From contig NZ_JAPEOB010000003.1 of assembly GCF_026341775.1 (NCBI RefSeq), positions 248,001 to 312,000 of the forward strand: 64,000 nt of DNA. The letters are read 5' to 3'. The notes under the pieces are model-generated. The model was given only the letters and a program-made list of their open reading frames with translations. It was not told where the DNA came from and ran no database searches. Origin of the DNA: Streptomyces sp. NBC_00654. GTDB taxonomy: Bacteria > Actinomycetota > Actinomycetes > Streptomycetales > Streptomycetaceae. Of this stretch, positions 54,750 through 62,183 are shown piece by piece. Position 1 is the first letter of the stretch. The number at the start of each line of letters is the position of its first letter. The position numbers and the translations under genes are program-made.

Positions 54750-55789
54750 GGCGCGGTGGCCGCGTCCGTCGCTTCCTCCGTGGGTGAGTCCCCCGGTATC
54801 TCCGGGTGCAGCTGGGCGGCGAGCTTGCCGACCGCCGCGGGGGCGCGCACGCCGAGCACCGCGTCGGAGAGCGGGAGGACGGCGAAGCGCTTGTTCCTGA
54901 TCGCGGGGACGTCGGCGAGTGCCGGGTCCTCCAGGAGGCGCTTCTTCTTCTGGGCGACGGTGGTGGAGCCGTAGTCGTAGATGACGATGACGTCGGGCTT
55001 GCGGGCGACGACGTTCTCCCACGAGGCGTCGCCGAAGGGCTTGTCGAGATCGGCGAAGACGTTGCGGCCGCCGGCCCGGGTGATCAGCTCGTTGCCGATG
55101 CCCTTGCCGCCCGCGGTGAACGCGGTCTTGTCGCCGCTGTCGTAGACGAAGACGGAGACCGGGCGGGCGGACTTGAGCCGCTCGGCCGTGGCGGCGTTGG
55201 TGGCCTTCGCCTCCTCGATCCACGCGTCGGCGCGCGGGGCGACGCCGAAGGTGCGGCCGACCTCGCGGACCTCCTGGTAGAGGGCGTCCATCGCGGTCGG
55301 GTTCTTGGCGCAGTACTCGGTGTTGAGCCGGGTGTCGATGCCGGACTTCTTCAGCGCCTCGCGGCTGCGGCCGTCGCCCGCGGTGAACGCGGTGGAGTAG
55401 CCGCCGTAGACGAAGTCGGGGTCGGCGGCGAGGAGCTTCTCGTACGAGGGGTACTCCTCGGCCAGGACCGGGATGGACTCGTACTGGTCCTCGTACTCCG
55501 GCAGGACCTGGTCGTCGAGGTAGGCGGTGCCGACCATGGACGTGGCCAGCCCCAGTTCCAGCATCACTTCGGTGACGTGCTGGTTCATGGTGACGGCGCG
55601 CTTCGGCGGCGCCTTGTACGTCGTGGTGACACCGCAGTTCGTGACGGTGTACGGGAAGCCCTCGGCGGACGGTCCGCCGGCCTTGGCCGAGCCCGCGGAG
55701 CCGTTGTCGGCGTCCGCGGCGGAGCAGGCGGTGAGGGCGAGCGGGAGCAGCACGGCGGCGGCTATGAGCGCGGGGGTGCGCCGGGACAT
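54746..55789 (-). CDS. btuF: Corrinoid-binding lipoprotein (BtuF/FepB family)
   Basis: 347 residues. Signal peptide with lipobox LALTACS, then the periplasmic-binding-protein class III fold: KRAVTMNQHVTEVMLELGLATSMVG, VYGGYSTAFTAGDG, KPDVIVIYDYG. Sequence alone would call it a siderophore binding protein; the riboswitch upstream points to cobalamin or cobinamide. First gene of a three-gene coupled operon. Confidence 0.85.
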   Translation of the reverse strand: MSRRTPALIAAAVLLPLALTACSAADADNGSAGSAKAGGPSAEGFPYTVTNCGVTTTYKAPPKRAVTMNQHVTEVMLELGLATSMVGTAYLDDQVLPEYEDQYESIPVLAEEYPSYEKLLAADPDFVYGGYSTAFTAGDGRSREALKKSGIDTRLNTEYCAKNPTAMDALYQEVREVGRTFGVAPRADAWIEEAKATNAATAERLKSARPVSVFVYDSGDKTAFTAGGKGIGNELITRAGGRNVFADLDKPFGDASWENVVARKPDVIVIYDYGSTTVAQKKKRLLEDPALADVPAIRNKRFAVLPLSDAVLGVRAPAAVGKLAAQLHPEIPGDSPTEEATDAATAP

Positions 55790-55834
55790 GGCGGGGCCTC
55801 TCCGGGGGATTTCCGCGTCCCCTGGTCGGTGCGA

Positions 55835-55975
55835 GAAGGCGGCAGGCCAGTTCCTGACTGCCGAGCCCCGGTCCTGGTGGACGGGGTTCGGTCACAGTGG
55901 CGGGACCGTGCCGGACTTGCACCGGCTTCCTGGTTCCTGCCGCCTCGTTGGGTCTGGGTGCAGTGTGCCAGACCT
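55835..55975 (-). ncRNA. Cobalamin (adenosylcobalamin) riboswitch
   Basis: Read on the minus strand, it contains the conserved core GCCGGTGCAAGTCCGGCAC, then GGTCCCGCCACTGTGA and, downstream, the B12-box region GTCAGGAACTGGCCTGCC. It ends about 45 nt before btuF. The arrangement is that of AdoCbl riboswitches that shut transport genes off when B12 is plentiful. Confidence 0.93.
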
Positions 55976-56025
55976 GGTCGCGACGCAGGTGAGGCGACCC
56001 TCAGTGGGCGTCCCCCGGGCGTCCT

Positions 56026-56448
56026 TCAGCAGGCGTCGACGATCTTGACGTCCTCCTCGGTGATCTCGCCGTCCACGATGCGGTACGAGCGGAACTGGAA
56101 GGGGCCCGCGTCGTCGGTGTCCGCGGTGGAGACGAGGACGTAGTGGGCGCCGGGTTCGTTGGCGTACGTGACGTCGGTGCGGGAGGGGTAGGCCTCGGTC
56201 GCCGTGTGCGAGTGGTAGATGATCACGGGCTCCTCGTCGCGGTCGTCCATGTCGCGGTAGAGCTTGAGGAGGTCGGCCGAGTCGAACTCGTAGAACGTGG
56301 GCGAGCGGGCGGCGTTGAGCATGGGGATGAAGCGTTCGGCCCGTCCCGTTCCGGCCGGTCCCGCGACGACTCCGCACGCCTCGTCGGGGTGGTCCTCGCG
56401 GGAGTGGGCGACGATCCGGTCGTGGAGGTCCTGGGTGATGGTCAGCAT
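56026..56448 (-). CDS. mec: JAMM (M67) metallopeptidase, CysO-processing Mec-like
   Basis: 140 residues. Zinc motif IIYHSHTATEAYPSRTD (HxH...SxxD) with the catalytic Glu in HPDEACGVVAG. In M. tuberculosis Mec releases cysteine from CysO-cysteine (established). Here it may also trim the two residues after the CysO di-glycine, as JAMM proteins do for QbsE. It is separated from cysO by the btu operon, though both are on the same strand. Confidence 0.9.
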   Translation of the reverse strand: MLTITQDLHDRIVAHSREDHPDEACGVVAGPAGTGRAERFIPMLNAARSPTFYEFDSADLLKLYRDMDDRDEEPVIIYHSHTATEAYPSRTDVTYANEPGAHYVLVSTADTDDAGPFQFRSYRIVDGEITEEDVKIVDAC

Positions 56449-56481
56449 GGCGCCCAGGATAGGACCGGCCCGTACGGGCGG

Positions 56482-56520
56482 CGGGCCCGCCCGTACCGAG
56501 GAGTGGTACGGACGGGCCCG
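56482..56520 (-). terminator. Terminator after the amino-acid permease gene
   Basis: cgggcccgcccgtacc / ggtacggacgggcccg hairpin with a 7-base loop, 36 bp after the permease stop. Confidence 0.8.
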
Positions 56521-56555
56521 CATGCCGGACGCTCCGGCGTGGGTGGCCGTGGGTG

Positions 56556-57986
56556 TCAGCGCTTGATGAACGCCGTGTTCCCGGGGTTGCGGGCCTTGAG
56601 CACCAGATACGAGACACCGAGGATCAGGGCCCAGACCGGTGCGCAGTACAGCGAGACCCGGGCGTCCTTGTCGATGGCCATCATCACGATGACCATGCCG
56701 ATGAAGCCGAGCGCGAAGACGCTGGTGTACGGGGCTCCGGGGGCCCTGAAGGCGGACTGCGGGAGCACCCCCCGGTCGGCCAGCGCGCGGAAGCGGAGCT
56801 GGCTGAGCAGGATCATGACCCAGGCCCACATGCCGGAGATGGTCGCGAAGGAGACGACGTAGTTGAACGCCTCGCCCGGCCACTGGTAGTTGATCCAGAC
56901 GCCGACGAGCATCAGCGCGGCCGAGAACGTGGTGCCGGCGAACGGCAGGCCGTTCCTCGTCAGCCTGGTGAAGGCCCTCGGGCCCTGCCCGTTGAGCGCC
57001 AGGTCGCGCAGCATGCGGCCGGTGGAGTACATCCCGGAGTTGCAGGAGGAGAGCGCCGCGGTCAGGACGACGAAGTTGACGATCGCGGCCCCCACGCTGA
57101 GACCCATCTCCTCGAAGGTCTTCACGAACGGCGAGACACCCGGCTTGAACGTGCTCCACGGCACCACCGAGAGGATCATGATCAGCGCGCCGACGTAGAA
57201 GACGGCGATGCGCCACGGCACGGTGTTGATGGCCTTGGGCAGGACGGTCGTGGGGTCCTTGGACTCGCCCGCGGTGACGCCGACGAGTTCGACGGCGAGG
57301 AAGGCGAACATCACGATCTGGAGGGTCATCAGCGTGCCGGTGATGCCCGAGGGGAAGAATCCGCCGTCGTTCCAGAGATTGGCGACGGTCGCGGTGTCGG
57401 CGGCGTCGGAGAAGCCGATCGTGAGGACTCCGGCGCAGACGAGGATCATGCCGATGATCGCGGTGACCTTGACCATCGAGAACCAGAACTCCAGCTCACC
57501 GAAGAGCTTCACGGAGATGAGGTTGGCGCCGTACAGAATGACCGTGAAGACGAGTGCCGACAGCCACTGCGGAATGTTCCACCAGTACGTCATATAGGTG
57601 GCGGCGGCGGTGACTTCGGTGATTCCGGTGACGACCCAGAAGAGCCAGTACGTCCAGCCGGTCACGAATCCGAAGAACGGGCCGAGGAATTCCCGCGCGT
57701 ACTCCGCGAAGGAGCCGGAGACCGGGCGGTACATGAGAAGTTCGCCCAGCGCCCGCATGATGAAGAAGATGACCAGGCCCGCGATCGCGTAGGCCAGGAT
57801 GAGGCTGGGACCGGCCCGGTCGATGGCTTTGCCCGCACCGAGGAAAAGCCCGGTGCCGATGGCTCCACCAATGGCGATCATCTGGATCTGGCGGGCACCC
57901 AGGCCGCGCCGGTATCCTTCGCCGCTGTTTCCTGCACCCTCGGCCTCATCGCCGGCGTGCCCCTTGTCGACCTGTGCCGATGTCAT
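56556..57986 (-). CDS. Amino acid permease (APC superfamily)
   Basis: 476 residues, 12 helices. AAT-family entry motif GARQIQMIAIGGAIGTGLFLGAG, then GELLMYRPVSGSFAEYAREFLGPFFGFVTGWTYW and SSCNSGMYSTGRML. The family imports amino acids such as GABA, aromatic or branched-chain residues by proton symport. It is inserted between mec and DUF2017 relative to the mycobacterial order. The substrate is not resolved. Confidence 0.92.
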   Translation of the reverse strand: MTSAQVDKGHAGDEAEGAGNSGEGYRRGLGARQIQMIAIGGAIGTGLFLGAGKAIDRAGPSLILAYAIAGLVIFFIMRALGELLMYRPVSGSFAEYAREFLGPFFGFVTGWTYWLFWVVTGITEVTAAATYMTYWWNIPQWLSALVFTVILYGANLISVKLFGELEFWFSMVKVTAIIGMILVCAGVLTIGFSDAADTATVANLWNDGGFFPSGITGTLMTLQIVMFAFLAVELVGVTAGESKDPTTVLPKAINTVPWRIAVFYVGALIMILSVVPWSTFKPGVSPFVKTFEEMGLSVGAAIVNFVVLTAALSSCNSGMYSTGRMLRDLALNGQGPRAFTRLTRNGLPFAGTTFSAALMLVGVWINYQWPGEAFNYVVSFATISGMWAWVMILLSQLRFRALADRGVLPQSAFRAPGAPYTSVFALGFIGMVIVMMAIDKDARVSLYCAPVWALILGVSYLVLKARNPGNTAFIKR

Positions 57987-58370
57987 GGTGGTGCGCCTTT
58001 CTCCACGCCGATCCGCGCCTTCACAGGCGACGGATCAGTTCCTGATCCCCCCGGATATGGATGGAGTGCCGTCGGCGTTCGGCCGACTTGTAGCGCCCCC
58101 GGGAACAGGGATGGCGTCCCCGGGCGGTCGTGAAGATTTATCACGGGCCCCCGGGCGACCCACGGGACATTGTGTGGCGCACACCACAGGAAAAAGCGGA
58201 CAAGAGTTTCCAGCCGCTGCAAAGACGGCTGTTCGGGTGACGCGATCGTTATTCCGATTTGAGCGTCCACTGAGCGAACGCACCGCAGGACGCGCCCAAG
58301 GAGGCACCCGAGGACGCGCCGAAGGGCTGCCCCGCGGAACAGCTTCGCGGGACAGCCCTTCGCCTCCGGA
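57987..58370. other. Intergenic region before the amino-acid permease gene
   Basis: No gene is seen in these 384 bases. The part at 58130-58270 is notably A/T-richer and should carry the permease promoter. It includes a small inverted repeat GTGTG-gcg-CACAC near 58176. The distal part holds the DUF2017 terminator. Confidence 0.6.
58321..58361 (-). terminator. Terminator after DUF2017
   Basis: gaagggctgccccgcg / cgcgggacagcccttc hairpin (one mismatch, 9-base loop), 10 bp after the DUF2017 stop. Confidence 0.82.
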
Positions 58371-58955
58371 TTACGGCATCAGCGTCTCGATGAGCGTCTC
58401 CTGGAGCGCCCCCAGCCAGAGATAGGCCATCACCATCGGCTTGCGCGGGTCGCTGTCGGAGAGGCGGTAGAGCGAACCCTCCTGCCCCTCGTCCTCGTCG
58501 GACACCTCCAGCCGGGTGCCGATGGTGAGCCGCAGGTCGTTCAGGGCGCCGAGCCAGTTGCGGCACTCGGCGGCGGTGAGCGTGAGCACGGCTCCGCCCT
58601 CCCCCACGGGTGAGAGCCCGTCCAGGGTGCGTACGAGGGCGAGGGCGTCCTCGCGCTTGCGGGTGCGCAGATCGTTCTCGGTGAAGCGGCGGAACTCGGC
58701 GGACGCCTCGCGCAGCTCCTTGTCCTCGTTCCCGTACGCCTCGGGGAACAGCCGGGCCAGGGCGGGGTCGGCGGGCGGTTCGCTCGGACCCTCGGCGAAG
58801 AGCGCGGCGAGCGGGTCCTCGCCCTCGGCGGGCTGATCGCCCGGACCGATCAGTTCCAGCAGCTGGACGGCCAGGGAGCGCAGGATGGAGATCTCGACCT
58901 CGTCGAGCGCGACGGCCGCGCCGCCGTCGGGGGTGGCCTCGAAATGGCCGGCCAT
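58371..58955 (-). CDS. DUF2017 protein
   Basis: 194 residues, acidic and helical: VALDEVEISILRSLAVQLLEL at the N-terminus and FRRFTENDLRTRKREDALALVRTL in the middle, ending VMAYLWLGALQETLIETLMP. The DUF2017 family always travels with clpS in actinobacteria (Rv1332 type). Function unknown; it follows clpS by 112 bp and probably shares its transcript. Confidence 0.9.
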   Translation of the reverse strand: MAGHFEATPDGGAAVALDEVEISILRSLAVQLLELIGPGDQPAEGEDPLAALFAEGPSEPPADPALARLFPEAYGNEDKELREASAEFRRFTENDLRTRKREDALALVRTLDGLSPVGEGGAVLTLTAAECRNWLGALNDLRLTIGTRLEVSDEDEGQEGSLYRLSDSDPRKPMVMAYLWLGALQETLIETLMP

Positions 58956-59067
58956 GGATTCTCCGATGGTGGGTCGTGCGGGGCAGGGGCGGGAGAAGCG
59001 GATGACGGGCGCGTGGGGCGGGGCCGGTGCGCGGCCCCGTCCGCCGGCGCGCGGGCCGGCCGCGGTC

Positions 59068-59376
59068 CTAGGTGCGGTCCTGGGTCAGGGTGGCCCAGAG
59101 GCCGTAGCCGTGCATGGCCTGGACATCGCGCTCCATCTCCTCGCGGCTTCCGCTGGAGACGACGGCACGGCCCTTCTGGTGCACATCGAGCATGAGCTTG
59201 TGGGCCTTGTCCTTGGAGTAGCCGAAGTAGGCCTGGAAGACATAGGTCACATAGCTCATGAGGTTGACCGGGTCGTTGTGCACCAGCGTCACCCAGGGAA
59301 CGTCCGGCTCGGGGACCGCGAAGGTCTCTTCGGCCGACTCCGGACGTTCGATCTCTACGGGGGTAGCAACGCTCAC
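59068..59376 (-). CDS. clpS: ATP-dependent Clp protease adaptor ClpS
   Basis: 102 residues. [23 protein letters not shown] is the ClpS substrate-pocket signature, with [17 protein letters not shown]. It delivers N-degron proteins to ClpCP/ClpAP. It diverges from pncB, as in mycobacteria. Confidence 0.95.
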   Translation of the reverse strand: MSVATPVEIERPESAEETFAVPEPDVPWVTLVHNDPVNLMSYVTYVFQAYFGYSKDKAHKLMLDVHQKGRAVVSSGSREEMERDVQAMHGYGLWATLTQDRT

Positions 59377-59465
59377 CTACCCCATGCTGCCACCCGGAAG
59401 GGGTCATCGCACAAACGGACCCCACATCTCGTCACTTTGACGAAATAGGGGGTAGCATCCCAGCC

Positions 59466-60794
59466 ATGAACTCAGCGGACCTTGGGCGACGGGTCGGTGT
59501 GCCGTCGACCGCACTCTTCACCGACCAGTACGAGCTGACCATGGTGCAGGCAGCCCTGAAGGCCGGCACCGCGGACCGGCGCTCGGTTTTCGAGGCCTTC
59601 ACCCGGCGGCTGCCGGAAGGGCGGCGCTACGGCGTCGTGGCGGGCACCGGGCGGGTGCTCGACGCCGTGGAGAACTTCCACTTCGACGACGAGATGATCG
59701 GCTTCCTGCGCCAGCAGCGCGTCGTCGACGAGCCCACGCTCGAATGGCTGGCCGGTTACCGCTTCAGCGGCGACATCTGGGGCTACCCGGAGGGCGAGGT
59801 GTACTTCCCCGGCTCGCCGATCCTGCGGGTGGAGGGCTCCTTCGCCGAGTGCGTGCTGCTGGAGACCGTGATCCTGTCGATCCTCAACCACGACTCGGCG
59901 ATCGCCGCGGCGGCCTCCCGGATGTCGGCCGCGGCGGGCGGCCGCGGGCTGATCGAGATGGGCGCCCGCCGCACGCACGAACTGTCGGCCGTCGCCTCGG
60001 CGCGCGCCGCGTACGTCGGCGGCTTCGACACCACCTCCGACCTGGCGGCGGGCTTCCGCTACGGCATCCCGACCGTCGGGACCAGCGCCCACGCGTTCAC
60101 CCTGCTGCACGACAGCGAGCGCGACGCGTTCCAGGCACAGGTGGACTCGCTCGGCCGGAACACGACGCTGCTGGTCGACACGTACGACGTGACCGAGGCG
60201 GTCCGCACGGCGGTCGAGATCGCCGGGCCCGAGCTCGGCGCGGTCCGGATCGACTCCGGTGACCTCCTGCTGGTCGCGCACCGCGTACGGCAGCAGCTGG
60301 ACGAGCTGGGCGCCACCGGGACGAAGATCGTGGTGACCTCGGACCTGGACGAGTACGCCATCGCCTCGCTGGCCGCGGCGCCGGTCGACGCCTACGGGGT
60401 GGGCACGCAGCTGGTCACCGGGAGCGGACAGCCGACCTGTTCCATGGTCTACAAGCTGGTCGCCCGCGCCGCCTCCGCCGACCCCGGCGAGACGATGCGG
60501 CCGGTCGCGAAGAAGTCGCTCGGCGCGAAGTCGTCGGTGGGCGGACGCAAGTGGGCCGCGCGCCGGCTGGACGAGCACGGGGTGGCCGAGGCCGAGGTCG
60601 TCGGCACCGGCCCGGTGCCCGAGGAGCTGGCCGGGCGGCAGCTGCTGGTGGAGCTGGTACGGGGCGGCGAGGTGGTCGCCCGTGAACCCCTGGAGGCGGC
60701 CCGCGAGCGGCATGTCGCCGCGCGGAAGGGGCTGCCGATGTCGGCGATCCAGCTGTCCCGCGGCGAGCCGGTGATCCCGACCGAGTACATGTGA
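59466..60794 (+). CDS. pncB: Nicotinate phosphoribosyltransferase
   Basis: 442 residues. TDQYELTMVQAALKAGTADRRSVFEAFTRRLP, the phosphoribosyl region GTSAHAFTLLHDSE and AVRIDSGDLLLVAHRVRQ, and VGTQLVTGSGQPTCSMVYKL. It makes nicotinate mononucleotide from nicotinate and PRPP in the NAD salvage pathway. The nicotinamidase gene follows on the same strand, supplying its substrate. Confidence 0.95.
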   Translation: MNSADLGRRVGVPSTALFTDQYELTMVQAALKAGTADRRSVFEAFTRRLPEGRRYGVVAGTGRVLDAVENFHFDDEMIGFLRQQRVVDEPTLEWLAGYRFSGDIWGYPEGEVYFPGSPILRVEGSFAECVLLETVILSILNHDSAIAAAASRMSAAAGGRGLIEMGARRTHELSAVASARAAYVGGFDTTSDLAAGFRYGIPTVGTSAHAFTLLHDSERDAFQAQVDSLGRNTTLLVDTYDVTEAVRTAVEIAGPELGAVRIDSGDLLLVAHRVRQQLDELGATGTKIVVTSDLDEYAIASLAAAPVDAYGVGTQLVTGSGQPTCSMVYKLVARAASADPGETMRPVAKKSLGAKSSVGGRKWAARRLDEHGVAEAEVVGTGPVPEELAGRQLLVELVRGGEVVAREPLEAARERHVAARKGLPMSAIQLSRGEPVIPTEYM

Positions 60795-61092
60795 CCCGGC
60801 ACGGGTCCTGCCGGCAGGTGTGAGGCGGCCGGGGCGGGGCAACGGCGGGATGGGCCGGGATTGCCGGACGGGCTTGATTGTGCCGTCCGAGTCTCTACGC
60901 TCGATGGCATCCCGTCCCGCTCCGTTCCCGCCCCCGGCCCGCTCCCCTTCCCGCCCCCTCCGGCCCGCTCCCCCTCCGGCCCACTCCCCTTCCCGCTCCC
61001 CTCCGGTCCGGTTCACGCCCCGGCCCCGAAATCCCGGCTCGCGCCCGGCTCGCGCCCGGCCCGCCGCCACTCCCCACCTAAGGACACCCGCC

Positions 61093-61689
61093 ATGCACCG
61101 CGCCTTGATCGTCGTGGACGTTCAGAACGACTTCTGCGAGGGCGGCAGCCTCGCGGTGGCGGGCGGCGCCGATGTCGCCGCCGCCATCACCGACCTGATC
61201 GGCGAGGCCCAGGCCGTCTACCGCCATGTGGTGGCCACCCGGGACCACCACATCGACCCGGGCGACCACTTCTCGGACCGGCCCGACTTCGAGCACTCCT
61301 GGCCGGTGCACTGTGTGGCCGGTACGGAGGGTGTGGGCTTCCACCCGAACTTCGCCCCCGCGGTCGCCTCCGGCGCCATCGACAGCGTGTTCGACAAGGG
61401 GGCGTACGCCGCGGCGTACAGCGGCTTCGAGGGGCTCGACGAGAACGGGGTCGGGCTCGCCCAGTGGCTGCGCGACCGCTCCGTCACCGAGGTCGACGTG
61501 GTCGGCATCGCGACCGACCACTGCGTCCGGGCCACCGCCCTGGACGCCGCCCGCGAGGGCTTCACCACCCATGTACTGCTGGACCTGACCGCCGGAGTCG
61601 CCGGGGCGACCACGCAGCGGGCGCTGGAGGAGCTCCGCGACGCGGGCGTGGAGCTCACCGGCAAGCCGGTCGTCGCCGGACCCCGGTAG
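61093..61689 (+). CDS. pncA: Nicotinamidase
   Basis: 198 residues of isochorismatase fold. VVDVQNDFCEGGSLAV (catalytic Asp), the metal histidines TRDHHIDPGDHF, catalytic Lys in FDKGAY, and the cysteine nucleophile in GIATDHCVRATALDA. It hydrolyses nicotinamide to nicotinate for PncB. A possible promoter (TTGATT at 60874, TACGCT at 60896, 16-base spacer) lies in the 298-bp gap, which otherwise shows only Pro/Arg-rich non-coding sequence. Confidence 0.94.
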   Translation: MHRALIVVDVQNDFCEGGSLAVAGGADVAAAITDLIGEAQAVYRHVVATRDHHIDPGDHFSDRPDFEHSWPVHCVAGTEGVGFHPNFAPAVASGAIDSVFDKGAYAAAYSGFEGLDENGVGLAQWLRDRSVTEVDVVGIATDHCVRATALDAAREGFTTHVLLDLTAGVAGATTQRALEELRDAGVELTGKPVVAGPR

Positions 61690-61714
61690 GGCGCACCGCG
61701 GGCCCGCGCGGGCC

Positions 61715-62059
61715 CTACGCCGCCGGCCGGGCCGGGCCCGCGTAGCCGGTGGGGCCCAGCAGCGCCCGGATCGGGTGCCAGAGCTCCTGGCCCGCCTGGG
61801 GCGCCGCCCGCCACAGCAGGCCGTCCGGGTGGTGCAGCACGGCCGTGATCTCGTCCGGCGTGGGCGGCTGGCTGTTGCCGCGGAGATAGACCGCGCGCAG
61901 CCCCAGGTTGCGCAGCCGGGTCAGGGCGCGCGCCCGGTTGGCCGCGTGCACCAGCACCCGTACCGGGGCTCCGGGCGCGGCCCCGTCCGCCGGCCGGGTG
62001 AGGGTGAGTGCCACCACCACCGTGCCGTTGGGCAACCTGCAGAATCCTCCGCCTGCCAT
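61715..62059 (-). CDS. Conserved small protein of unknown function
   Basis: 114 residues. It starts MAGGGFCRLPNGTVVVALTL and contains RALTRLRNLGLRAVYLRGN and DEITAVLHHPDGLLWR. No domain is recognised. GC-rich third positions in this frame support it as a gene. It is convergent with pncA. Confidence 0.65.
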   Translation of the reverse strand: MAGGGFCRLPNGTVVVALTLTRPADGAAPGAPVRVLVHAANRARALTRLRNLGLRAVYLRGNSQPPTPDEITAVLHHPDGLLWRAAPQAGQELWHPIRALLGPTGYAGPARPAA

Positions 62060-62121
62060 GCTCCGCGCTCCCCCGTGAGACGTCGTGTCAATAAGGATAA
62101 GAACAAGAGGCACCTAAACAC

Positions 62122-62157
62122 GATCGGCCGCCGCCCGCTAGGGGGCGACGGCCGATC
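62122..62157 (-). terminator. Terminator after the metalloprotease gene
   Basis: gatcggccgccgccc / gggcgacggccgatc hairpin with one mismatch, 26 bp after the protease stop. Confidence 0.8.
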
Positions 62158-62183
62158 ATGCTTTGACCTGCGGTGTTACCGGA

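Noticed and set aside
52895..55789. Iron-siderophore ABC transporter
   Set aside because: The cobalamin riboswitch directly upstream of the binding protein argues for corrinoid uptake.
59472..61094. 540-codon minus-strand frame opposite pncB
   Set aside because: pncB motifs on the plus strand are unmistakable.
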